The notes beneath the pieces were generated by a model. It was not told the DNA's origin. It ran no database searches and was given only the letters and a program-made list of their open reading frames with translations. This document shows positions 1-10,030 of a stretch of DNA of 64,000 nucleotides, in pieces. A program made the translations under genes and the position numbers. Position 1 is the first letter of the stretch. Every line of letters starts with the position of its first letter. This stretch comes from Pohlia nutans (lineage: Eukaryota > Streptophyta > Bryopsida > Bryales > Mniaceae). Where the stretch lies: NCBI GenBank assembly GCA_022496805.1, contig CM040097.1, positions 19,954,072 through 20,018,071 on the forward strand. Direction: 5' to 3'.

Positions 1-252
1 ACTGCCCAAGAGCCCAATTACATTTATCAATACACATCACTTTCCTACTTACTGTTTTCAAAATCGTCTGAACAACCTTCCCTGACGACATCTGCTGGCC
101 ATCTGTATGCGGATTGGTCTTCAGAAACTGCACAAGAGCCCAATAACATTTATCAAACCACATCACTTCCTACTTAGTGATTTCAAAATCTTCTGAACAA
201 CCTCCTTTGACAGGATCTGCTGGCCATCTGTAAGCGGATTGGTCTTCACATA
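1..252. repeat. 126-bp direct duplication
   Basis: Bases 1-126 and 127-252 are two diverged copies of one unit: both begin ACTGC[C/A]CAAGAGCCCAAT and both contain CTGCTGGCCATCTGTA followed by GCGGATTGGTCTTCA. The second copy holds the last codons of the minus-strand FCP1-like gene, so the first is a duplicated 3' end of that gene. More units may lie to the left of the window. Confidence 0.85.
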
Positions 253-1003
253 ATCTTTAACTGATAATCCTGACTCGAATAGGCCTTGTAACCAAGGCCT
301 TAAGACGGAGTCTAAGAAGATATCAGCTTGGTCATCCTTCCAAGTTGAAGGGTAGATTGCACTATGCTTCACGTTCAGGACAGACTTCGTGGGAGTATCG
401 TCCACTAATAGAATATGATCAGTAGTACTTAACGACAGACGCCTCTTCACTACAGTTAGATCCTTGAGATACAACGGTTTCTTTTCATCGACCACGATTC
501 CCGCGTCCGTGCAATCAGCTTGGGTTAGCCGAAGAAGCTCCTGTGGGTTGAAGGAGCAACCCTTGGTGGTCTCATTGACCATGTCCGTAACATTCCTCAT
601 GTTGGCGGAACTCCATATGACGATTTTCGCATTGCTATTAACAAAATTCAAGAACTCCGCACAACCAGGTCTAGGATGTATTATCCGCTTCTTACCCATT
701 TCAAAGGGGCTTCTAGAACAGAGGACGCCATTCAAGTCAATCACAACTATATATCGCGGTGGCGGTACCTGGGTTTTTTCTTCTGGGAGCTTGGGCCCAA
801 TAACTAGTTCTCGGAGTTTCCCTGCAATAAATCAAAAAGCTAAAGACAACAACATTGGGATAGGGGAGGATGAATGAGCAAGGTAACAAAAGATGCCGAA
901 ATTATGTGCAATATTATGCAGGTATTCAACAAAAACTACGTACCCTTGGGATCATTACACTGTTTCACCTCTTCAACAGGCCTAAATGCACTTGGTGCAG
1001 CAC
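163..1003 (-). CDS. FCP1/NIF-type HAD phosphatase-like gene of element 1 (5' end not resolved)
   Basis: Last two exons on the minus strand: 1003-944 and 821-163, joined in frame (donor GTACGT, acceptor TTGCAG). The protein has the FCP1/SCP signature order: VVIDLNGVLC near 738-715, HPRPGCAEFL, then IVIWSSAN, YLKDL and HILLVDDTP. Known family: HAD phosphatases related to the RNA polymerase II CTD phosphatase FCP1 and to Tim50, with a DxD nucleophile motif. Here the second Asp is Asn (DLN), as in many plant FCP1-like proteins, so activity is uncertain. The acceptor of exon 1003-944 lies 5 bases from a family-A palindrome. Exons before 1003 were not resolved. It follows the ParB/methylase-like and coiled-coil genes on the same strand, and the same order recurs at 58.3-63.4 kb. 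Confidence 0.68.
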
Positions 1004-1008
1004 CTGAA

Positions 1009-1026
1009 ATCGGGCGACCCCCCGAT
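1009..1026. repeat. Family-A palindrome at a 3' splice site
   Basis: ATCGGGCGACCCCCCGAT. On the minus strand it runs directly into the acceptor TTTCAG of the FCP1-like exon, so part of the palindrome stands where the polypyrimidine tract would be. Confidence 0.8.
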
Positions 1027-1112
1027 AGGGTGTTTACATCGAGTAAGTGCTCCCCCTGGGACCCAATAATTGTTAATGCCAGATTCACATTTACAAGTCA
1101 GCCTTAGGAACA

Positions 1113-2562
1113 TTTAGAAGTCAGACTTAGGAATCAAGTTATAGTTAAAGCATTCATGTTCATCATAAGCAGACAGGCTTTTAGTCTTGTACAGATCATC
1201 AATAGCCGCCTCAATTGCACAAACCTCAGCCGACTTGTTGCGCAATACCTCGGAAACGATTTTCAAACTGTCCTTTCGAAGTTTACTCGTGAGGGGATGC
1301 CTTAGCTTCGTCCTGGCTTCTTCCTCCTACCACATCGCAGACCTTTCAGCTCTCATGAAGTCCTTGACGTTTGTTTTCGGCCTGTTACCAACCGCTGACT
1401 CGTGCGGCTCTGCAAAGGATTTCTTGGGAGTTGATTTGCTCAAAGCAGGGCCTGCAGGAAGAGCTGTGGCGTCCTGCTCCAACTCCGCAGCATTCTGCAA
1501 CTCGAATAATTTGCCAGAAGATTCCTCCGGTCCATCAACTCCATCTTCCGGTGGATTGTCCTTCCCCACAGGATCCATCGGGCCACCGCCCGATGCTGTA
1601 TGTGGACCATCTTCGACGACGTCGTCTTGGATGTGCTGCAAATCCATCGTTTTGATAGAAGATTCCTCCAGTCCTCCAACTCCAACTTCCGCGGGAACGT
1701 CCCTCCCCTTAGGACCTATCGGGCCACCGCCCGATATTGTATCTGGACCATCTGTGTCTTGGATGACTTCTTTTTCAGGCATGCTAGAGTCTATCTTCGA
1801 CAGGTCATCCCGACTCTCTTGATTTGGAGTATTAGGCGCACCAGGACGCGCAGTCTCAGGATCGTGAGCAGGACTCATTCTGTCGAGGTCACGCATGGAG
1901 TCCACCAAGCATGGGTCCAGAGGTTCTGCCTGGCCCACAGCTTCATCTTCTTCACCTGACGGAGGAGAGTTGCCAGAGAGTATTATGGGGGGATCCCCCG
2001 ATGACCCCTCCACCGTCTTTACTATCTTTGGCACTAGACCCTCCAAATCCAGTGACTGCCCTTGAACACATGCTTCAACATTGGCATTCCCTTCAAGAAC
2101 GAGAGACTCTGCCATCGTTCCGCCCTGTGATTGTGAAGCATCCTGTGTATTTGATGATACAATGTGGTTGGAACCGATCACGGGGGCAGCTCCTCAGCGT
2201 AGCGCAGCAGGACCTTCGATGGCATCCGCAACTCCTTCCAATGCACCGAGGTCAGTTGTTACGGATGAAGATTTCCTCTTCTGTGCCACTCGCTGCACCT
2301 GTAATGAGGTCGGTGTAGTGGGGTTAGCTACCTCGTCACTGACTGCATGAATATGTTGCACTCTATATGCAAGTATGTGCATAGGCGGCTGCGTCCTCCG
2401 AACTTTCGCAACATACTTACTTGCTATTGAGATGGGATCCCTATAGCCGGATCCATGCAACTGAGCCCAAGAGACCTCATCCGAGAGATCAGCATCAGAC
2501 TCAGGAAGATTCCAGACATACATATTTGCGTGGTACGACTCTGCCTGCACTGACCAGTACAT
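1113..2562 (-). pseudogene. Acidic, Ser/Pro-rich then coiled-coil protein of element 1, two in-frame stops
   Basis: One reading frame runs from ATG at 2562 to TAA at 1115-1113, broken only by TGA at 2196-2194 and TAG at 1329-1327. Either is one C-to-T change from CGA or CAG. The N-terminal ~120 residues start MYWSVQAESYHANMY. The middle is acidic and rich in Ser, Pro and Gly. The C-terminus (EEEARTKL...KLRKDSLKIVSEVL) is charged and helical. Three family-A palindromes lie inside the frame, encoding ASGGGPM, ISGGGPI and SSGDPPI in the same reading phase. It lies where copies 2 and 3 carry an acidic coiled-coil protein, so I treat them as counterparts, though sequence similarity is low. No enzyme motif seen. 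Confidence 0.55.
1576..1595. repeat. Family-A palindrome inside an ORF
   Basis: Variant with a GGCCACC centre, encoding SGGGPM on the minus strand. A second copy at 1717-1736 encodes SGGGPI, and 1984-2002 has the GATC centre and encodes SGDPPI. All three sit in the same codon phase within the acidic protein. Confidence 0.75.
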
Positions 2563-3131
2563 AGTAACATATAAATCGAGGAATGCTCATCAAATATTAA
2601 TTGAGATTTTCACTTTATTCCCATTAAGAAAAGCATAAAAGTCATCATCATACCGGGCTTGCGTCCCTGACAACATCGATTTCACTTTCATCATTGCGCA
2701 GTCCAAACAGAGCCTTAGCCACAGACATAGTAGTCCCTGAACTTGACTGTCCCAGCGGAACAGGAGAGGGGGAATCAACCCGTATGCGTTTGTTGGCAGT
2801 CCCGTCGCCCTCGTCCTCGTCTTCGTTCTCGTCCTCGTCCTCGTCCTCGTCCTCACCATCGCTGTCATTTTCGGACACCGAATCAACTTTGACACGGGAG
2901 GCTGATCTGGTATGAGGTCTCGAAGTTGTGGCATCATCAGCAGCATGTGGAACAGCTGCAGCTGTAGGTTCCGGAGGAAGAGGTGGTTGCACGGGATTGT
3001 CAAACACAGCCTCTTTGCTGATGACGTCCCACATTCTTTGTGTTCGACTTCTGGCGTCGTCGAGCCGACTATCATTCTCCACAAACTCCAAGACACTGGC
3101 GTTGTTTCTCTGCGCAAATCAGTCCAAGCTT

Positions 3132-3194
3132 CATCGGTCGATCCCCCGATCCAGAGACAAATATTCTCAACAGAGATGGGGCGATCCCCTGATC
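3132..3194. repeat. Two family-A palindromes in intron 2 of the ParB-like gene
   Basis: Copies at about 3132-3150 (CATCGGTCGATCCCCCGAT) and 3177-3194 (GATGGGGCGATCCCCTGATC) lie in the 166-base intron 3275-3110. A degenerate copy at 3294-3309 lies in the preceding exon and encodes part of LHGGPNI. Confidence 0.7.
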
Positions 3195-4699
3195 AACTGG
3201 CAGATATTGCAACACAGATGGAGCTAAATAATGTAAATCTGAACTATTGAACCGTGAAGGAATTTCAGAACTTACCAATCCCACGTATGTAATATTGGGG
3301 CCCCCATGCAAATTGATAAGAAGTATATCCTTCTTCAGAAAACGCTTGAACATTGCAGACGCAGTGCTCAAATTCAAGGATGCACTTCCCGGAATTCGCC
3401 ATTCTCGGTCGACTGTTACATCCGAGGAGTCAGCTGCTGAATACAATGCCGATAATCTATCTCGAGACCCTCTGTCCCTCTCGAAGAAGAAGTCGAAGTC
3501 TGCACGTGTCCCACGCCCAATCCTCCCGAATATAAAAACAACATACACTACAACTTGAGCGCTGATGTCGCATGGAGGGAATTCATCATCAGGCAGAGGA
3601 AGGTAGTGCACGACATGATAATCCCATGCAGTGGCGTTCGATCTTCCTTTCCATACTTCGATCTCTTTTGCAATCTGTGTCATCCCGTGCACGTCCGTGA
3701 TGAGGATTGCTGGTGAGTGTATATTGATGGTCGCAATCTCCTTCACCTCGCATGCGTCAAAAATCACTGAAAGTCTTCTGTCTTCCAACAGTCTTGCCTT
3801 CGACTTGCCAGTTTCTACGGTTGTAAAGCAGAAACAGACAAAAAGAAACCTAACATCTTCGGACATGTCATCCAACCAGTTCCGAACGATGGCATCATCA
3901 TTCATTGCTGCACTCAGGTTCCCTTTGAACCAGTCATAAGTGACGCATTTGTACCTCTTAGAATACAAATCAACGACTTGAAGTTCAGGACGGTCTGAGT
4001 CCTGTGCACCGTAGGACATATATACGCTTTTGATGTTGTCGGGGAGGTCGCCGGGTTTGGGATTCTTCACTAAATTGTCAAGGCGCTTATTGAAGTATGC
4101 CTCTCCCTCGGGTAGTTTCAGTATTCGCGAAAGAAGTGCCATCATGGTCTCGCGAGTGTAACCCCGTTGCGTCGCCAGGGCATCCCAATCCGCAGCTAAA
4201 TATGGAACGTACTCCGCCTTCTTGCTAGGTAGAGGAGATTTCTTGAAAAGATTCATAAGCTCATCTTTCATGCCCCGGACCTGTCTTTCTTGGTTACAGA
4301 AATCTACCATAGACATCATGGTTGCAGGTGCGCTCTTGGAGTTCGTGCTCTTCAAGCAGATTTTCCTCTCCAGGATCTGAGTTGCAACAAAATTGACGTC
4401 CTCATTCCGCATCCCATGCAGAATTTTCAAGTCGTTCTCTACGAAGTTCTTCCTCCCAGTAATTCCTTGACTGTGCGGAGCAACAACTCTTCCCCATTGG
4501 TCAGGAAGTCTGCCTGCTAACCACTGCTTCTCAATCGAAACCCACTGGTCAAAATGATTGTCCTCTAGATACAGCAATGGAAGTCTTCCATCACCTGCAT
4601 TCTTGGATTTCACTGATTTACCCGCGAATATAAGCTTCACTTTCGGGAGAAATTCATTCTGAAATCAGAAAACGAAACACCATGAGTATGCTTCCATGA

Positions 4700-4882
4700 A
4701 ATGGGGGGATTGCCCCATAAAATTTCCTACTGATCAGTCAATTTCATGAAGCATGGGACGATCGCCCCATGAGCTATTCCAGATGAAGTGGACTCTAGCA
4801 AAAACGTTTTGGATTTATATAATACCATGGATTACATGAGGGAATCACCTAAACATTGAGCATATCGGGCGATCGCCCCATG
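4700..4882. repeat. Three family-A palindromes in intron 1 of the ParB-like gene
   Basis: 4700-4718, 4752-4771 and 4861-4882, each with a GAT(C/T) centre and CAT...ATG edges. The intron (4948-4659) is otherwise plain AT-rich sequence. Confidence 0.8.
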
Positions 4883-6400
4883 TTCTATGTAATTACTGAA
4901 GCTAGCAATGCACTACCAAAATTGAGATTCATAATGGCTTCATCTCACCTTAAATTTAGAGGAATGCACGCGTCCACATAACGCAGGCATGGGCCGATTC
5001 ATCTTGTGCCACGCCACTCGAGCGTTTCCGAGTTGTTGCATAAATGTCTGTTCCGTTCGCTCGCCCGCTACATCTTGATTCAATACTCGGGATAGATACA
5101 GGAGCTTCTGAAAATTGCTCTCTTCGCACCAGACTGGGATGATACTAAATTTTGACAGCAAGCCTTTCTTAAAGTCAGAAATATGGTCCTTCGTGCTCAG
5201 GACCTTCTGGTGAGCTGTTACAGTGTGTTGGCCGCCGATGATATAGTAGTGGGTACTCGCGTTAATGTCTTTCTTCTCCGGTCTGCTTGAGAAGTAGATC
5301 GGATTCTCGTTAGAAAAACCCTTCAGGGGCAGAACGATCACCTAAGCTCTGACAAGGCTAATGTCTGGAACTATTTCTACCTGCATTGCAATGCGATCTA
5401 CTCTGTCCAGGACGAGCCCTCGGTACACCATCGTCCCCGGCTCTGCCCGGTGAAGATGGTCGAAGTGCACGTGCAGCTCCTGGCCGTCTGGATTCTTCCA
5501 TGATTCCATCCCGATTGTGTTTTCTGAATGATGAATATAAAGTGGGGAGAACTCGGCATCGTAGAGCTTCCTGATTTCTTCTCTCAGTTCAGGAGTCAAG
5601 CGTTTTTTGTCGTCCGATCCAAAGTTCACAGCATCTGCGAGGGTCAATCCCGGCTTCTTCCCAGCTTCATCTTTCTCGATTGTAGTCTTCTTCGGACGCT
5701 TCGGCTTCATTGGTGACTTGCGCTTCTTGCTCGAAGTTGTAATATTTGCCGGCGGGTCCTCTCTAACAACAGCAGATTCGTTTTGGGCATCCACCAGAAG
5801 TTCCCATGACTTCTCCATATCCACGACTGTGATCTCCGGATCCTCGTAAATTTCAAATCCCCTCTCCGTCACAGAGGTGCATAGTGCTGAGTCGAATTTG
5901 TTTGCGTCTACAAGTAGTCCATATATTCGGGTATCTGTGTCCTTCCCAAGTGGCTGTTCTTGGATAACTAAGAAAATATCGTATCTACGATTGTGAGGCA
6001 CATGTATCCCCAATACTTGGACACCTACTGCAGTATTCTTAGATTTCCCTCCTGCTGCAACCATTACTGGGACGATTCTCGCACGCTCGTCCGACTTCTT
6101 TTGCCACATCAACCCCCACGCTTGAAGATGTGGATCAGCTCTGAATGCAATTCTAACGGGGGTCCCATCATCCAACTCAATGTTCTCATCTCGCAACCAC
6201 ACATCGACATACCGGGATAGCCGTCTAGGTTGAAGATCAGGAGGTGCCTCCGAATACTTTGGATGCCTGCGTGGAACACTCAGGGTCATTAGAATAAGCA
6301 ACTTACATATTCTGAAGTCCGCCATTCCAATTCACTCTCAGCCTAAAGACCCCACGCATATGGATTAAATATAAGTCTGGCTAGAATTTATGAATAATTA

Positions 6401-7165
6401 TCGGGCGACCCCCCCATGCATAAGGATTAAGTATATATTGCTTTTAGTTCACTAATGCGCACTATACATCGGGCGACCGCCCCATGCGTACAGAGCAAAA
6501 TGCAAGACTCTCCAACGAAGGAATATAGTAATGTAGACGATATTGAAAACCGCCATTACAATTCACTTCCAGCCTAATGAATGCTAGCAACTCTTACCAA
6601 AGCCAATCGCTCACAGTTTCAGATCCATGATTGCGTCGGGCGATCCCCCGATGGTCACTGTGTGAATTTCTTTTGATGGAAATCTATTTTAATCAACTAT
6701 AAGCATTTTACATCGGGCGCCACCCCCATCGTGAATGACTGATTTTCTATTGTTCTGTGTTTAATAGGATCTTCTCATTCACCATGGGGGGGTCGCCCCA
6801 TCCTTTACAACCATTGGGGGTCTACCCATCTTCTCATCGGGGGATCGCCCCATTCTCTCATGCAGAGTGCATGAATTCTGCATTGGAGGGATTGAAAAAT
6901 TGCTCTGGCTAGAATTGAAAATTTAGTATCGGGCGACCCCCCGATGCATAATGACTGAATGTCTATTGATTCTAGTTCAGTCATGCGCACTTCACATCGG
7001 GCGACCGCCCCATGAAGATTGAGCTAAATGCTAGATTCAACATCGATTTCTACCATCGGGATCTGTCTACCCTAAACCCTAAACCCGAAACCCTAAACCC
7101 TAAACCCTTAAACCTTTAAACTAGCAGTTTCCCCGAATGAACTGTACGGATCGGTGGATCCCCCG
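6401..7165. repeat. Cluster of ten family-A palindromes upstream of the ParB-like gene
   Basis: Copies at about 6401, 6467, 6636, 6711, 6783, 6811, 6835, 6928, 6995 and 7149, with a broken copy near 7053. Part of the cluster arose by segmental duplication: 6378-6490 and 6907-7018 are matching direct copies (both run GGCTAGAATT ... palindrome ... GCGCAC ... palindrome). A shorter match links 6306-6345 to 6540-6580. The cluster occupies the presumed 5' regulatory region, so binding of an element-encoded protein here is plausible but unproven. Confidence 0.8.
7070..7110. repeat. Interstitial telomere-type repeat (CCCTAAA)n
   Basis: Five to six near-perfect CCCTAAA units with one CCCGAAA variant, directly after the palindrome cluster. 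Confidence 0.85.
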
Positions 7166-8140
7166 TGTGTACTCTAACCTCTGCTTCACAGTGTTTGAGC
7201 ATCAGAATAGGAGCGCGGATTTGCAATTTACTGCATTTCTGGATGATCCTCACTGTCGGTGGATTCTTCGACTACTAGCTTTCGCCGCTGCTCAAACACC
7301 GTTTTGATTTTGTCAGGGCTGCTCCTCGTTATCCGAGCGGTGCTCTTTGTTCGCGCCAGACTTGAAAGCTGGAAGTTCCTGACGTGCTCACTTCATAATT
7401 TATATATGATTATATGAATCCTGCGTGCACACAACAATTCTCTCACTCAGTCCTGACATATGCGGACGTCCGAACTCGTATAATCCAGTTCGAATGAATA
7501 ACAGTGAAATGTAAAAACTAATACTTAAGTAACAATTGAGTTTGCAAAGCAACAATGACCGTAAAATCACCAAACATTAGAGACAGCGTTTTAGCACTTC
7601 CACTTTGAAATTCAAAAGACCTGCAATTCGAAAGACCTCAACCCTAAACCTACGTGTTCTGGCCATTGCTAACTGAAGAATGATCGGCATTGCGCTCTCT
7701 TGAATCTTAATGACAGAAATTAGGTTTGATGCGTGTGTGAGAGATAAGAAGCGTGCGTGAGAGAGCGCGTGCGTGAGAGATGAATCCAAACCCAAGAAGA
7801 AACCACAGATCAGAATTCCAAAACCCACTACAGACTTACCTTCTGAGGTGCAAAACAGAGCCTTCAACAGCAGCAGCAGCAAGCGACCATCACCAACTGC
7901 AGCGCGACTTCAACCGCAACCAATAACAACTGAAATTCAAGCGCTAACCAAGCTAAACAAACCCTAAACAAGCTCCAGCTATCACGCAACAAAAGCTCAA
8001 GGCACAAGTTTTGAGGAAACTGGAGGAGGATGGTGAGAGTGAGGATGGTGAGAGTGAGGGAGCGCGGGAAAGGCTGTACGTACGCCGCCCCTCGTCACCA
8101 GCCCCTCTCGATCCCATGATTTCGAAATTCAATCATTTAA
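7166..8140. other. Non-coding stretch, no gene recognised
   Basis: No ORF resembles a known family. 7700-7790 is a (GTGTGAGAGA)-type simple-sequence stretch and 7860-7885 a CAG-type trinucleotide run. Confidence 0.6.
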
Positions 8141-8240
8141 AGTAATTAAGCTACTTATGAGGTGATTAAGCTACTTATGAGGTAATTAAGCTACTTATGA
8201 AGTAATTAAGCTACTCATGAGGTAATTAAGCTACTTATGA
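8141..8240. repeat. 20-bp tandem array, five units
   Basis: Unit GTAATTAAGCTACTTATGAG repeated five times at an exact 20-base period with one or two changes per unit. Confidence 0.95.
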
Positions 8241-8314
8241 GGGAAGTGATAGACCAAGAGTCTATGACTTCAAGTTAGTTAGAACACCAAAATACTAGTC
8301 TAGTTAGTCTGTAC

Positions 8315-8728
8315 ATAAGGTGGTTCCCAACTGAATAAGAAATACGCATATGAGGCATTGATATTATTTAGTATTATTATTTTTTAGAGGTAGGCAAGAA
8401 GAAATAGATTCCAACACAAGTTCAAACATAATTTTTTAATGAAGAATGAATTAGTTACAAATTTTCAAAGTTGAAGTATGACGCATCCCATTCACGTCAT
8501 ATAGGTACACCTCTTTCTGTCTAAAGCAGAATGTATTGCACACACTAAAGATGCTTGAACCAACAACAACAAACCCATAACCACACTTACATATACTAAA
8601 ACCAACAAGAGAGATCCCATTACCAACTGTAACTCATGCTACAACCAACACCATTCCTGCATTGATTGCGGATAATGCCCCTAGCTGTTGACATTAGGAG
8701 CCAGTTGGGAATGGGGTAACCACCTTAT
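8315..8728. mobile_element. Candidate MITE with about 19-bp inverted ends
   Basis: Left end ATAAGGTGGTTCCCAACTG (8315-8333). Right end contains CAGTTGGGA and AACCACCTTAT (8702-8728), the reverse complement interrupted by about 7 extra bases. The 370-base interior has no ORF. I saw no clear target-site duplication. Confidence 0.5.
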
Positions 8729-8839
8729 TCTTAGAATGTAGACAGAAGATACGAGGACTATAAGTGTGGCTTCGTGGGTTAAGGATATACGATTGTTTAT
8801 CGAACAAGATGTCATGGTTGGGTGGCAAGTCACATAATA

Positions 8840-10030
8840 AACATTGTTTACCTAAAGTCTAGAACTTATTAATGTAATGATGATAAATGTTGTAAATGTT
8901 TAAAATATCATCTAATTATATTGAAATTATTGCCATACCTCTCTAATATTGATGACAATTTATGGAATATTATAAATCATAAAATGTGATAGTTCAAATA
9001 TGCAAATATATAAATAATACCTTGGGTTCCTTAATATGCTCATCTTCTTGGACCACCCAGAATTCCACATATCAATTCCACATACATGTTTGACTCATTA
9101 GATTTCTGCCCTCATTAAATAAATCTACCTTACTAAATGAATCCAAAGTGTCAGAGTACTGTAGAGTAGCGCCGCAGGTCTCGTGAGCGAGGTGCTCAAA
9201 CAGGGTCAGTGTCCCGTTCTGACTTCGTTGAACCCGGTCCGATTATCTTGATCGTGGCGGTCCATCACAACGAGGGGCTCAGATTGCACGAGCCCTTGCT
9301 CGAACTCGAGAGGGGTCAGTCGCTAGGTACGCCGCCATCTTTTTCATCATTTGCACATGTCAAATCACCGCCATATCAACTTCAGTCGGCCTCGAAGCCG
9401 CCAGAATCCACCACTGAGGTGCGGCCACGTGGAGGCCGTCAAGTCACCTTTTCGTTTATAATTTTCCAAATTAAACGTATTAAATAATTACGGTAGTACA
9501 TACGTATTTACTATTCACATATTTACTATTCACGTATTTACTATTAACTTATTTACTACAAACCATGGTAAATTAACCTAGTAAAAACGTAACCAAAAAC
9601 TATTATTTAGTAAGTTCGACAAATTGAATTATTTATTTTACTTATCACAAAATTAACGCATGGCTCGGTGATAGGTGACGGTCTAAACCGCTATCTATCT
9701 CGATAATAAGTTTGCTTCCCACTACTTTGTACCGTCACCGTGTACACCTCATGGTACTTTAAAAAAAATTCTACACATTTTAAAATTCAAATATCGCTCT
9801 CAAGTTTCTGATTCAAGTAGCACGTGTTGCCAATTATTGAGAGTTTTAGAAAAAATAGACAATTGCATAAAACTGAGTCTTAAGGTTGAATAAAATATAG
9901 TCTTATAAAATGTTATAACTTGAAATTAGTTTTTAAAATGTATACATTTAGATATTAGATTTTTGGGGGCAGTATTAATTTAGTTACTTAGTAGGTCTAT
10001 CGGCCTATCGACTTACACTCCTTAACAATC
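8840..10030. other. Non-coding stretch with a GC-rich island
   Basis: AT-rich except about 9150-9460, which is GC-richer and open in one plus-strand frame for 92 codons from 9209. The translation resembles nothing I know. Near 9500-9560 the motif CGTATTTACTATTCACATATTTACTATT is a short tandem repeat. Confidence 0.4.

Larger units (their letters stand above)
2648..6325 (-). pseudogene. ParB-like plus DNA-methylase-like gene of element 1
   Basis: Minus-strand exons: 6325-4949, 4658-3276 and 3109-2648, with canonical donors (GTGAGA, GTAAGT) and acceptors (TTTCAG, GCGCAG) that keep frame. Exon 1 holds an N-terminal domain, a basic KKRKSPMKPKRPKK patch (likely nuclear localisation) and the start of a ParB/sulfiredoxin-like fold whose signature YYIIGGQHTVTAHQKV lies after an in-frame TAG at 5344-5342 (CAG-to-TAG would explain it). 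Exon 2 ends with MFKRFLKKDILLINLHGG, which aligns with the methylase-like motif of copies 2 and 3. Upstream ILITDVHG sits where an N4/N6-methyltransferase would have DPPY, so catalysis is doubtful. Exon 3 is acidic (runs of Asp/Glu) and ends DASPV. The start is uncertain: 6306-6267 looks like a 40-nt GTAAGT...CACGCAG intron, which would move the N-terminus upstream. Confidence 0.5.

Noticed and set aside
2694..2915. Poly-Ser ORF on the plus strand
   Set aside because: It is the antisense of the Asp/Glu-rich exon of the ParB/methylase-like gene.
9209..9487. 92-residue ORF in the GC-rich island
   Set aside because: No similarity, no splice context, and only one frame's length to support it.
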